A stretch of 64,000 bases of DNA from Massariosphaeria phaeospora (Eukaryota; Ascomycota; Dothideomycetes; Pleosporales), in contig JAADJZ010000001.1 in assembly GCA_011032825.1 (NCBI GenBank), forward strand, positions 186,001 to 250,000, read 5' to 3'. Of the stretch, positions 23,806 to 34,489 are shown in pieces. Made by a program: the position numbers and the translations under genes. The notes below the pieces were generated by a model, which ran no database searches, had not been told where the DNA came from, and saw nothing but the letters and a program-made list of their open reading frames with translations. The stretch's first letter is position 1. Every line of letters begins with the position of its first letter.

Positions 23806-24237
23806 TGTAAAGGCTAAGCGGACTTGAAAAAGTCTTTTATTAAGCTTTGGTTGGTTCTTGGGGATTGAGTAAGTTCGATAGACCAAAAGGAGTTGTGTAG
23901 CGTTTAATACTAAAGTAGTAGCAAGCTTCGTTCTGCAAAGAGTATAAAAGTCAAAGTAAAAGTTAACTTGTAGATTGTAAAATTAAAGACAACGACTGTA
24001 AAAGTGCGTTGTTTCTCGTAGTCTATATACTTAGAGAATGTCCTTTGCTTATTCTTAAGCGCTTACTATTAAGCAGTGCTCGTTGCTAAGCGCTTACTAT
24101 TAAGCGCGCTCGTTCTTAAGCGCTTATTAGTAAGCGGTTACGTAACTAAGGTTCGATTAGCTTGCTGTGTAACTCTATTGGTAGCTTATAACCTAAGCGC
24201 TTCGCGCTAAGCTTAGTTGTAATACTAGATTGTAATA
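23806..24237 (-). repeat. 5' LTR of gypsy element 1
   Basis: 432 bp, same orientation and length as 17705-18136. It is the 5' LTR because gag lies next to it on the minus strand. It ends TGTAATA where the partner ends CGTAACA, a C-to-T change at the terminal CA. The primer-binding site just inside (minus strand, from 23805) cannot be matched to a tRNA by eye. Confidence 0.93.
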
Positions 24238-24751
24238 GTAAGCTAGTTAGCAAGCACTAGCCTGCGCGCTTCGTAACGCGTTTATTTAAGCTCAAAATAG
24301 CTTTCAATTGAGCCAAAAATAGGCAGAGAATACTCTAGAAGAATCTAGAGATAATTAGCGCGTAGTTTAAGCTAGTAAAGAATACTAAAGCTAAGTACAG
24401 CGTTTACGACAACGACGTGCACAACTTTAACAAGACTAGCTTCTAAATAAGCGTAATTAGCTCTATAAAAGTTGTTACAAGCTTTTAAAAACGTACTCAA
24501 CCTAATTTTATCCAGCTAAGCGATTAAGAGTAGGTAATAGTTATTTAAAGCATCTGCGCCGCAGAGTACGCAATCTCGCTTTTTATTATCTACAAAAAAC
24601 GCGTCTACATCTTAGCGTAGTACGAAAAAGCTTTAATACTACGCAATTAAAAGCTCTTAGTCTCTAAAAATAGCTAGACAAACAACGCTTTAGGTCTAGA
24701 GTAGTTAAAGCACTTTAACGCGCATACAAAAACGCGCTAGGTAGAAGTATA

Positions 24752-26887
24752 CAGTGCTCGTGCACCTCGTGCACAGTTTCGAGTCGTGCACGATTTTCGA
24801 AAATAATAGCTATTCTAGATATAAGGCTCTAGAGCCACGTACAAATAATATTATCGCAAAGATTTTTTAGTAGAGTACTCTATAGATCTTTGCAATAAAA
24901 TAACTCTATATATACCTAGCTAGCCGAGTAATTTTGCGCTTGCGAGAGTTAACAGTAGGCGCTGCAGCTAGCGCAGCTACATTAGACAACTTACTATTTC
25001 TAGCACTTCTAGCACGACGCGTACGCTTTTTCTGCTTAATAGAAAGCTTTAAAGCTACTTTCTTGCTTTTTTAAAATAACTATAAAGCTTTTTAAGCGTT
25101 TCTTTTCTCTTTTTGGCGCTATTTTTCTTGTGCGCGCGCAGCTGCCTGTTTAGCTTTCTTAGCTTTTTCTTTTTTTTGCACTAACTTAGCTGCTTTTCGC
25201 GCTACACGCTTTTTTTCTACAAGCTTTTTCTTAAGTAGCTTATTATTGTTTTAAAGCTTTTTTTTATTAGCTTTTGCAAGCTTTTCTTTATGTGCAAAGC
25301 GTTAAAAAATCTTATATCGTTTCTTTGCTTCTCTCTTAGCACGAGGTAACTAGAAAATAGTACTTTTATAATACTCTTAATGCTGCTGTAAAAGTAAAGC
25401 TTTACGCTTTGTAAAGCGCTGCTTTTTCTTCTGTAAAGCTTTTTTTATAGCAGCTATTTTATAGTGTAGAAGCTCGTTTTAAGCTACAAAGTAGTAAAGA
25501 GTTTTTATTACTTTGCGCGTTTTCCTAGAGTGCGTATCCTTCGCAGATCTATTAATTAACGTTTCTATTTTCTGCCAATCGCTTTCTAAGTAGACTAAAG
25601 TAGATAATTCTAACGATTTTAAGCTATTTAGTGTTGATAGCCTAAACCTATTGAGTATTCTGTTTAGATTAAGTAGCGATATGCTAGTAGCTTTAAACGA
25701 GCTAAGTATTAGCTTCTCGTTGAATGTAGAGCTCTAGGCGCCCTAGAATAATAAAAAAAAGTAGCTTTTATTAATTAGAATCTATTTAAGCGATGTATAG
25801 AAGTGTTTTGTAAGCTTTTAACTATAGTTAAATACTAGTAAACTAAAGCATTTAACATCTAGTAGTTGCAGCGTATAAGTTGAATGCGAAAGAAATATAC
25901 AAAGTAGTATTCTATTCTTATTGCAGAAGTTGATAAAATTAATCGTTACATAGCTGCTGTGCTTGTTAATAATAAGTAATCGCTATTTCCGCCGTGCTTT
26001 CTGCTTTGTATAGCAATTAAAAACTTGTTTTAGCTACGCAAAGCTTATTTTATTGTTTGTCTAGCCTAATAGAGAAGTCGTGAAATGTACTGTATAGATG
26101 CTAGGCTTGATATTCTCAACCTAGCTAGCTTGTACGTTTTCTTTAGCAGCTAAATAGATAATAGCTAGCAACAGCGCAGTGCTATTAGCGCAAATTAACG
26201 CTAATAGCGTTATCTACTTACAAAAGCTATTTTAGAGAGCTAAGTTTACACGCTTACGTGTATAAGCCTCTTTGCTAAAAATTCTTTTTAACTTTGCAAG
26301 CACTTTAATTGCGAAGCTTTTTTTATTTATATTGTAAGTATTCTAAGGCTAGATATCGTACTAAGTAACTTTCTCTTAGAGTAGTTGAAAATACAAGCTG
26401 TATTTTTTAGAGGAATTAGCGTTGTAGCGTACAGAATCCATAGCAAGTGCCTAGCAAGATATTAAGTTATCTTTATTGCGCTCTAGAAAGCGCGTAACCT
26501 AGCTCTTAAAAACGTTCTATTTTGCTAGCTTAGAAGCGTATAATTGTATTATTGCTTTTGTAAGTAGTAGGCGTCTTTTTGTAAAGCTTTTAATATATTT
26601 GACAAGCTTAGCTTCGTGCTGTACGTTGAGTGCGCGCATGTTGTTGTACGCGTCGTTGCGTAGGCGCGTAATTAGGCGATAGCAGCGCAACAACGTTGTG
26701 CGATTAACACTATATTTATCAGCAATTTTTTTATATACAAGTTTTTCTTCTAGTTTTAGCGCGTTGATAGCTGCAAGCGCTTTATCCATAGCTATTGTAG
26801 TTGTTGAATTATAGTAAGGTAAAGTTTAGGTGTTGGTTTTGAGAATCGTGCACGACCCGAAACCGTGCACGAGGTGCACGGGCACTG
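24752..26887 (-). mobile_element. pogo-like element C (CAGTG ends), nested in B1
   Basis: 2136 bp, flanked by TA (24750-24751 and 26888-26889). Inverted ends of about 50 bp start CAGTGCTCGTGCACCTCGTG and contain repeated GTGCAC palindromes. The transposase is on the minus strand. Its open head (26517-26789) reads MDKALAAINALKLEEKLVYK, a psq-type helix-turn-helix, followed by a Tc5/CENP-B-type segment (VKYIKSFTKRRLLLTKAIIQ). The DDE core and a very Lys-rich tail follow down to about 24.9 kb with many stops. This is a different pogo subfamily from A/B/E by its termini and length. It jumped into the DDE region of B1. Confidence 0.88.
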
Positions 26888-27510
26888 TACCGGCTGCTTA
26901 TTCTAGACGGCCATGAGAGCTACCTCAACTAGGATTTCAAGGACTACTGCTTTGAACACAAGATCCTAACTCTTTGCATGCCTCTCTACTCGTCGCACAT
27001 TCTTTAGCTACTTGACGTAGTCTGCTTCTCGCCGTTGAAGCGCAAGTACTCTTAGCGTGTTAGAGACTTGGCACGCCGGCGCGTCTTCCATATCAACAAG
27101 GCTTCCTGCTAGCTTTTAGAGACGCGTTTTTCGAGGTGTTTACAACAGAGAACTGCAAGAAAGCCTTTGAGGCCTCAAAGCTAGTTCCTATCAACGCGCA
27201 GGTAGTCCTTAATCGTCTTAAAGTACGGCTGTGTACTTCGCTACTACCCCTCGCACTAGAGACGCCGTGGCAGTCAAAAACACCAAGCAATACGCACGAG
27301 TTTAGATCTTAGTCAAAGCTTGTACGCAAGTCTTTTACTCAATTACTTGTTACAGCTTAGGCAAGCTTCTCTTAGCTTATAAAAGGTAGTAAGCTGATGC
27401 TGCACTAAAACGCGCTTCTTGCTGCCCGCAACAGAGAGCTTAAAGAGCAACTAGCAGAAATAACTAAGCGAAAATCGCGCAAAAGGAAGCAAATCTAGCA
27501 AGGTGGTACT

Positions 27511-27759
27511 ATGGAGTATAGAAGTGCTGCAGCGCAGGTAGCTGCCAAAGCGTCTGCAGGACCTCAGCGATCAAAGAAAGCTCGTAGTAGTAGTAATCAA
27601 GAACGAGCTCAACTAGCTCTACGGCGCTGTAGGAACTGCGGCGGAACTGGGCACAATGCGCGAACGTGCAAAAAGAATACAGAGGCATTTTCTAAATTAG
27701 ATGCTAGCACGACGTACGTAGGCTTCTTGTTTGATAGCGATGAAATTGAAGATGCGTAA
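27511..27759 (+). pseudogene. C-terminal zinc-knuckle end of the B1 transposase
   Basis: An open 82-codon stretch ends the B1 transposase just before its right terminal repeat. It has a basic Ala/Lys/Arg/Ser region (MEYRSAAAQVAAKASAG), then a CCHC zinc knuckle CRNCGGTGHNARTC, and an acidic end (FDSDEIEDA). The knuckle suggests nucleic-acid binding by the transposase. It is not an independent gene: the 5' part of the reading frame lies upstream across stops and the same tail recurs in copies A, B2, E2 and F. Confidence 0.7.
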
Positions 27760-28011
27760 CATAAGTTGGTTATGCCAAGGCTTTTTGTTCCACTCAGTAG
27801 AGTGTTCCACTTAGTGGTGGATTACGTTACAAAAATTAGGACATTTAGGTAGAGACTCGCTGCGCTGCAGCCCTCTGAAGTTAGAGAAACACTGTAGTTC
27901 CGCTTATCTGTCACCAAAAATACAAACTAATAAAAAAAATCGCCAAAAAATTTGGTTGGACTCGCGGGGAACTGTTGTGCTGTTAGTAATCATGCTACTC
28001 AAGATATGGTG

Positions 28012-28079
28012 TGGAACGTACTTGAACCCCGGACCTCTCCCATGCTAAGGGAAAATCATACCACTAGACCACAAGCCCA
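28012..28079 (-). pseudogene. Degenerate tRNA-Ala (anticodon AGC)
   Basis: On the minus strand the 5' half matches a fungal tRNA-Ala very well: the D-arm with TGGTCTAGTGGTA (a good A box) and an anticodon stem TTCCC/GGGAG around the loop TTAGCAT, giving anticodon AGC. The T arm (GGTTCAAGTAC, near the B box) and the acceptor stem do not pair, and the body is about 68 nt, shorter than normal. Runs of T occur about 60-90 nt downstream. It is either a tRNA pseudogene or the tRNA-derived head of a SINE. Confidence 0.6.
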
Positions 28080-29140
28080 ATAATCTTATTATACCATTAA
28101 CTTCTGCGCAATTACTATATATCTACTGGAAGTCGGAATTTCAGAAGGCAAACGTAAGAACTCGTTTCTCGCACACAGAATCTTACTCAACTGTGGCCTT
28201 CTGATCCCTGATTCTGAGATCTACTAGCTGTATTTAGTAAGGTTAGCGTCTGACGATGCTAACCGTGCACCTAGTGTTGCCAAGCTAATATGCTAGCCAA
28301 TCAAGGTTCGTAAATGGATCAGAAGTCAAGCAAGAAAGTGAGTAGTTAGCAGGGATTAGCAGGGGTCTGTATCAGCTATCGCCTATATAGTATTGGTCCC
28401 ATGCACGGCGATCTGTGCGCTGTCTAGTGCTTTCTTGCTTGACGTCTGAGCACGCTGAGATGACTTAGGGCGGTTTTGGGGCATCATATTATGTAACGGC
28501 TAACCAAAACAGACTTCGTCGCAGCGTCCCTCCAAATGCTTGAGTTATGATTGGATAGGATTGCATGTCTACAGCCAGGCTGAAAGCCCAGATCACTTGG
28601 CCTGTTCTCAGAGTTGGGTAACGCCACCAGACGTGCTTCTTATTTCAGACTCCAGTTTCCAGCTTTCGGAATCCGAGAAGCAGCCGCGCGCGTGAATCAT
28701 TGGCTAGCATTGAATTTCATTTGGAATGCCCACGCAGCTTGTGATGACTCGATATTGTAATGCGACGTAACTGCCTGGTGCTGCTAGAGCAGCGTGCGGC
28801 GAGATCTTCTTGGCCAGCGGCTTTCAATCGACTTCCCGCTTTCGAGATTCGATTACCAGTGCATTCCCTTTCGTTTTGGAGATCCGGACTTCCATAATAA
28901 GGCGCAAGTACCTACAAAGGTACGTTATGACTTATGAGCTAGTTATCCACTAGTTAACTGAATTAGGTACGGAGGTGCTTCCCAAATGAATGGACCTGGT
29001 CAATGCGCGCCGATCAGGGGTCATAGCGGCCGGCTCGGATCAATAGAGCTCCGAGATGCTGCCCAAATGTGAATGTTCCTCAACAGCGACGACTTAAAAC
29101 ACTGTATAATGTATACAAAATCGACCTCAATTTGTCTCTG
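28080..29140. other. Normal-composition spacer without a recognised gene
   Basis: About 1.06 kb inside the less mutated island. It contains an inverted repeat: CAGAAGTCAAGCAAGAAAG (28319-28337) and, with one mismatch, its complement at 28431-28449, enclosing about 90 bp, which could be a small MITE. I find no coding region or RNA gene. Confidence 0.45.
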
Positions 29141-30345
29141 CTACTGAATACTATCATCTGTTTCGCCATCAGCGTCCACACCTGAGCCCCAGCTGCTTGA
29201 ATTATCGCCGTCACCTTCAAATTCTTCTAATTCGCTCCACGTCAGCTCATCTCGAAAATCTCCATAGCGGCGCCTGTTTGGTGGGTCATCCATGCCTCAT
29301 TCTGATGTAGTAGATGATGTAGTAGTTGCTATAGGCTCTTTTCGTAGTAGTTCGCTATCAGTAGGTCCCTTTGCGTGTGAAGTTACTTTATCAAAACGTC
29401 CTTCTTGATACTCATTGCTACCGTAGAGCTCTAGTATATTTTGTATTTGGCGTGGAATTCTCTCAATCCATCTCTGGATCCTCCACTGTTCAAGCTCTCC
29501 CCACCAGTGCCTCCAAAAAGCCTCCATCTTTTTAGCGCTATCAGGTACGCCTTTTCCAGTGGTACGTCGCTGTAGCCATGGCCAGGCAGCTTCAATTGCG
29601 TTGAGATCAGGTGAATTGCCGTACCAAAGAAGCCGCTATACGTCCTCTATTTGATAGAACTGCTCCTGAAACTAGTGGGCATGTGAAGGCGCCTTATCCT
29701 CCTGTACGATTGTATGAGGCATAGTAGTACAGCACTCCTTTGCAAAGGGAATAAGATGAGGCTTAAGGACCTCACTAATATAGCGCCACCAATCAATGCC
29801 CCCTTTGCCCTCAGTACGCACCAACTTCCATTCTCCTTGTTCCAATTCCACTGAGGTTTAGGCCCTGGCTTTTTCCGGAGGCCCACACGCCTCATAGCAG
29901 TAGTTAACTCCCACTCCTCACGTTTGTGAGCCTCCCACTCCTTATTATACGTAGCAATCTCCTTTTCAGCTGCCTTTTTCTGTGCTAGAGTCTCTGTATG
30001 ATAGATGTGGCAAGGACCTTTCTTGTAGTAGGAAAAACAGCCACAAAACATGAATTCTGTCCGTACACCGTACGGTTGAGACTTTATGCGGCTCTGCGTT
30101 ATGTAAGCCTGCTTACGTAACGCCCGTGCGCAGCTGCAGAGTCTTCCGTCCCATCCGCACGTAGATAGAATAGCGTGCAACACCACGAATACCATTGTAT
30201 CAACCCCCTTTCCTCCGTACGCTGTGTACACCGTACAACCCTCTACCTCTTGCCTTTGGCGTGTCAATCCTACCATCAGCTAGCTGCAGAGTCCATTCAA
30301 CAAATTCAGAGTAGCCCTTCTACCTACGCCGGATAGCGCTACCAA
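29141..30345 (-). pseudogene. Tc1-like DDE transposase, lightly mutated
   Basis: On the minus strand the pieces in order are RVWRQPAEKH near 30.33 kb, FMFCGCFSYYKKGPCHIYH near 30.03 kb, a charged middle with KKPGPKPQWNWNKENG, TIVQEDKAPSHAH near 29.70 kb (catalytic Asp present), LLWYGNSPDLNAIEAAWPW near 29.62-29.57 kb (third acidic residue in the NSPDLNAIE motif), and the C-terminus IQRWIERIPRQIQNILEL at 29.46 kb. An in-frame TGA at 29297 is followed by a good 49-residue acidic tail ending at 29141. Frameshifts near 29.7 and 29.8-30.1 kb and several stops break it. Its terminal repeats were not found. Far fewer mutations are present than in neighbouring elements. Confidence 0.75.
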
Positions 30346-30391
30346 GGTGCTTTTCAGCAGGTTGTCGCCAAACTCTCACAAATCCAGAATA

Positions 30392-32034
30392 ACGTATTCC
30401 ACCACTGACCCGGTCACACCACTGACCCAGTCAGTTTTGCTTGGCACCACCAACTTCTCATTCAACGCGACATGCCTCGCGATAGCAGCTAACAGAGAAG
30501 GCAGAATCGAACTTGCCCTTGCTGCGTACCAGTCTCGCCAATTCAAAAGCCTCCGACGCGCCGCTGCCGCCTTTAATGTACCGTCGTCGACGGTCACTGA
30601 CCGATACAACGGAATCACTTTTAAGCCAGATTTGCGCCACCCTCAGCTTAAGCTCACCTTACCCGAAGAGCAGACGATCGTTCAATGTATACTTGACCTT
30701 GATTCGCGAGGATTTGCCCCCCAGCTGTGTGTGGTGGGAGATATGGCAGACAAACCACTAGGTGCGCGCGGTGGGAAGCTAGTAGGCAAGAATTGGCCAG
30801 AACGCCTTGTAACGCGTTCGGCTGAGCTTAAAACTACGTTCAATCGGGCAAAGGATCGCCAAAGGATACAGCAGGAAGACCCAGAGGTTCTTCGAGGCTG
30901 GATATGACCCACTGCTGGATGAGCGTCGAGATGTTATTGGCGCGTGGTTTACGTTGGTTGGGGAGACAATAGCCAAATACGGCGCCCACCCGGAGGACAT
31001 CCACAACTTCGACGAGACTGGGTTCCAGATGGGCGTTATTGGGTCTATGAAGGTGGTTACTGGCGCAGAGAGACGTACACGACTGAGCTCATTCAGCCCG
31101 GTGACCGAGAGTAGGTGACGGTTGTCCAGAGTATCTGCGCTGCAGGGTACGCGACCCCGCCCTTTATTATTGATATCTACAAAGGACGCGTACATATCTC
31201 TGTGTGGTACGAAGAGGCCGGTACCTATACCGCGCGATTGGAAGATCTCAGTCTCTGAGAACGGTTGGACAAACAACAAGCTTGGAGTCGCGTGGTTGAA
31301 GCACTTTGACGCGCAAACAGTGGCGCGTAAGGTAGGGGGTTACCAGCTGCTTATTTTGCACGGTCACGAAAGCCCCCGGTCTCAGGATTTTAAGGACTAC
31401 TGCCTGGAGCACAATATCCTAACACTCTGCATGCCGGCCCATTCATCACACATCCTGCAGCCCTTGGATGTGGTCTGTTTTGCGCCGTTGAAGCTGAAGT
31501 ATTCCCAGCGCATTCGGGGCTTGGCGCGCCGACGCGTCTTCTATATTAACAAAGAAAGCTTTCTCTCAGCCTTCAAAGACGCGTTTTCTGACGTGTTTAC
31601 GATGGAGAACTGCAATAAGGCCTTTGAGGCCTCAGGGCTAGTCCCTATCAACGCGCAGATGGTCCTTGATCGTACGGCTGTGTACCCCGCCACCACTCCC
31701 CGGACCAGAGACGCCATGGCAGTCAAAGACTCCAAGCAATACGCTTGAATTTGGATCGCAATTAAAGCTTATTACTACTAAGCTTGGTTCCTCTCCATTA
31801 TCTCTAAAAGATGGGGTTAACCAGCTTGTCAAAGGGTCCCACCAGATGGCCCATCAGGTTGAGCTAATGCGCGATCACAATGCCCGAACCTGTCAAAAGG
31901 ATACAGAAGAAGCTTCTGAATCTGGGGCTAGCACGACGTACGCAGGTTCCTTGTTTGATAGCGATTAATTTGATGTTCTTCGAGATGAGTTGGTTGTGCC
32001 AAGAGATTTCCGGCCACTCGGTGATCGTTTACGT
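30392..32034 (+). mobile_element. pogo/Fot1-like element F, best-preserved copy
   Basis: 1643 bp, flanked by TA (30390-30391 and 32035-32036). The left end ACGTATTCCACCACTGACCC carries two CACTGACCC.GTCA iterons. The right end, read inward, is ACGTAAACGATCACCGAGTG. The transposase of the same family as A/B/E lies on the plus strand. The base composition is near that of normal genes, unlike the sister copies. It appears to have landed next to or in the N-terminal part of the Tc1-like relic at 29141-30345. Confidence 0.82.
30465..31748 (+). pseudogene. pogo/Fot1-like transposase of element F
   Basis: Domains in order: helix-turn-helix head (NREGRIELALAAYQSRQF), Tc5/CENP-B-type DNA-binding part (TLPEEQTIVQCILDLDSRGF, then KLVGKNWPERLVTR), and a DDE_1 core with IHNFDETGFQMG (first Asp), LLILHGHES (the expected second Asp is His), and CMPAHSSHILQPLDVVCFAPLK. 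The protein is split over frames: 30347-30907, a second frame to about 31.09 kb with a TAG where Trp is expected (GDRE-stop-VTV), and 31122-31748. A short knuckle-containing tail follows to about 31.97 kb. The Asp-to-His change is a transversion, so it is not explained by RIP. It could not transpose as it stands. Confidence 0.82.
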
Positions 32035-32036
32035 TA

Positions 32037-32522
32037 TGCTTTGCAACTACTGGTTCCGACTCCCGAATCTCAAGAGACAATCTGTGGCTGCCTTTTGCGG
32101 CGCGCGCCTATGTCGAATCCTCTATAGCGATCCAAAATAATCATGTTGTTCGAAATTGCACGGAGTATGGGATAGGCAACCATGAAAACTCGTGCAGCCG
32201 TCTCCTCGTGCGTGGCTGTATTCCCTGCGTGGCTATAATGACGGGTGACCGCCGCCACGAGCGCTGCCGAGGGCAGCTCAGACTCCGGGCGGCGTGCGGT
32301 CGCCATGTTTGAGGCGGAGTTCCAAGCTCTTGGGTTGCGCCTTTACGCGGGCAGGCAGAGCAATAGATCTTTACCAGCTATCCGTGATTGATATTCAAGA
32401 GCTACCTCCGGAAAAATACCAGAATCACAAATAAAGGGTGGCACGTGGCTGGCCAGTGGAGCTAATCCTCAATTGATCGACATTCTCACAGTCATGTGTC
32501 GAACTGATGATTACTACTCCGG
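32037..32522. other. GC-balanced spacer, no recognised gene
   Basis: About 490 bp of normal composition. It contains a 78-codon frame on the minus strand (32070-32306, start MATARRPESELPSAALVAAV) without recognisable domains. It might be the far side of the Tc1-like relic interrupted by element F, but I could not join the two sides with confidence. Confidence 0.4.
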
Positions 32523-32524
32523 TA

Positions 32525-33020
32525 ACGTGTACGTCGGCGCGACGCACGGATCGGCGCGGCGCACGGTCGAACTTCAAAACAACAGACGCGCCCCAAACTC
32601 CAACACGCGATAACTCAACTACTATGGCACCAATTGATAATGCGATTGCAGCAATTGAATCGCGCGAACATAGAGAACATTTCACATACTAAGCAATTGC
32701 CGACGAGTTTGGTGTGCAGCGCAGTACGCTGTCGCGAAGGCACTAAAGCTGTCAAGACTCTAAAGACACTTAAAAAACCAACTAGCTGCTTTTTAGCCTA
32801 CAACAGGAGCTATTACTTATAAAGTATATTAAAAACTTAACAAAGCAAAGCTTTTTACTTACAAGAAACATAATTAGAAATTGGCAGCCTATTAGCGGCA
32901 CTCTACCTACGCGAGTAGCAAAATAAGCCGAACTTAGAACGCCGAAAATTAGCCGAAATGCCACGTCTCTTCTACTAGCTTATTTAATACTAAATTAAAA
33001 CAAATAATTATTAAAATGCC
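32525..33020 (+). mobile_element. pogo-like element G, 5' fragment
   Basis: It starts at ACGTGTACGTCGGCGCGACG after TA (32523-32524). The end carries two 17-bp iterons of the form CGGCGCG(A/G)CGCACGG. An ATG at 32624 opens MAPIDNAIAAIESREH, a psq-type head like that of element C, followed by a stop at 32690, IADEFGVQRSTLSRRH, and a Tc5-like piece (YIKNLTKQSFLLTRNIIRNW) before the similarity fades near 32.9 kb. The composition changes from GC-rich to AT-rich inside this fragment. The 3' end is missing, cut by the long-TIR element next door. Confidence 0.6.
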
Positions 33021-33263
33021 TACTACTTAGGCCTAAGGTTTTTTCGAAAAATTTTGCGAAATTGCTTGCGCGTAGCGCGAGCCTATTCTCTTAATGCAAA
33101 TAATTCTCTTAATGCAAATATTTAGCTACAGTTTTAATTTATTAGCGAAATACGCTTTTTTATAACACAATTAAGCTAGTATAATTAATATATACATTTT
33201 ATTAAAAACTTTAGTTAGTTTGTAGGTTATTTAGCTAAGTGTTGCTAGCGTAGCTGCTTTCGT

Positions 33264-33592
33264 CTAGAGTAGTAAATAGGTATAGGTTAAGTTAAACTTA
33301 AGTTAGCTTACGTAAAACTCTAGTGCTAACTTAATTTATACCTACGCTAAAACTAAATAGCGTAAGTTAAAGTTAAGTTAGCATAGACTTCTATAATTCT
33401 ATATTTTAATATATTTTCTTTTTATAATTATAATAGCTAGTTATAATAGATTTATTAACCTAAAAGTAGTACTTATAACCTAACTTTAACCTACGATTTA
33501 ATTACTCTAACTTAACTTTAACTTTAAGTTTATGCGACTCTAACTTAACTTATACCTAACGATAAGTACTTTCTACTTATTCGCTAGCGTAT
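33264..33592 (+). repeat. 330-bp palindromic MITE, copy 1 (forward)
   Basis: It starts TAGAGTAGTAAATAGGTATA and ends TACTTATTCGCTAGCGTA. It is rich in GTTAAGTTAAAG and its complement and can fold on itself. A partial extra right end follows at about 33592-33655. Confidence 0.75.
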
Positions 33593-33694
33593 GTGCGACT
33601 CTAACTCAACTTATACTCAATAATAAATACTTTTTACTTATTTGCTAGCGTAATTGCGTTGAGATAGCGCACAAGCGCAAGATCTTGCTTTTTT

Positions 33695-34022
33695 TACGCT
33701 AGCGAATAAGTAGAAAGTACTTATTGTTAGGTATAAGTTGAGTTAGAGTCGTACAAACCTAGAGTTAAAATTAAGTTAAAGTAATTAAAGCGTAGGTTAA
33801 AGTTGAGTTATAGGTACTACTTTTAGGTTAATAAACTTGTTAAAACTAGCTGTTATAATTATAAAAAAAAAATATATTAAAATATAGAATTGTAGAGGTC
33901 TATGCTAACTCAACTTATATTTACGCTAAAACGTTCTAGCGTAGGTATAAGTTAAGTTAGCACTAGAGTTTTACGTAAGCTAACTCAACTTTAAATCAAC
34001 TTATACTTATTTACTACTCTAG
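33695..34022 (-). repeat. 330-bp palindromic MITE, copy 2 (reverse)
   Basis: Inverse orientation to copy 1: it starts TACGCTAGCGAATAAGTAGA and ends ATTTACTACTCTA. The internal order of landmarks (TTTTAGGTTAATAAACTTG, TATAATTATAA, GTTTTACGTAAGC) is the mirror image of copies 1 and 3. Confidence 0.75.
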
Positions 34023-34162
34023 CTTTTTTAACAATTGCTAATTTTCTTGCGTACAACAATTAGATTGCGTTAGAAAGTTTAAGTAAGCGTAGTAGAAGTA
34101 ATAATACAGTAAGTTGTGCGCTGTAGCGTAAAATTTAATATTTAGCTTAGTATACTTGCGAA

Positions 34163-34489
34163 TAGAGTAGTAAATAAGTATAAGTTAAGTTAAAGTTAAG
34201 TTAGCTTACGTAAAACTCTAGTGCTAACTTAACTTATACCTACGCTAAAACGTTTTAGCGTAGGTATAAGTTGAGTTAGCATAGACTTCTACAATTTTAT
34301 ATTTTAATATACTTTTTTTTTATAATTATAACAGCTAGTTATAACAAGTTTATTAACTTAAAAGTAGTACTTATAACTTAACTTTAACCTACGCTTTAAT
34401 TACTCTAACTTAATTTTAACTCTAGATTTGTGCAACTCTAACTTAACTTATACTTAATAATAAGTACTTTCTACCTATTCGCTAGCGTA
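34163..34489 (+). repeat. 330-bp palindromic MITE, copy 3 (forward)
   Basis: Same orientation and length as copy 1, from TAGAGTAGTAAATAAGTATA to CCTATTCGCTAGCGTA. Differences from copy 1 are mostly transitions. Confidence 0.75.

Larger units (their letters stand above)
17705..24237 (-). mobile_element. Ty3/gypsy chromovirus 1, complete with both LTRs, dead
   Basis: 6533 bp with two LTRs of exactly 432 bp and a 5-bp target duplication GTAAG (17700-17704 and 24238-24242). Coding order on the minus strand is gag, zinc knuckle, protease, reverse transcriptase, RNase H, integrase, chromodomain. This is the Ty3/gypsy order, with the chromodomain marking a chromovirus. A purine tract (AGAGAAAGAGAATAA on the minus strand, 18137-18155) touches the 3' LTR, as expected for plus-strand priming. 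The element sits inside pogo element B1; the empty site is visible in the sister copy near 39.38 kb. All frames are broken by RIP-like stops. Confidence 0.93.
17307..27827 (+). mobile_element. pogo/Fot1-like element B1, split by two later insertions
   Basis: Ends are ACGTAATCTACTACTAAG on the left (17307) and its complement on the right (27827), with TA at 17305-17306 and 27828-27829. The element is in three pieces: 17307-17704, 24238-24751 and 26888-27827, about 1.85 kb once the inserts are removed, the same length as its sister at 38985-40833. That sister crosses both insertion points without interruption. The transposase runs on the plus strand: head near 17.39 kb, CENP-B/Tc5 part before 17.70 kb, DDE core in the middle piece and in 26.9-27.3 kb, then a basic region and a zinc knuckle. 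It is less mutated than the sister, so it is useful for reading the direction of change. Confidence 0.87.
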
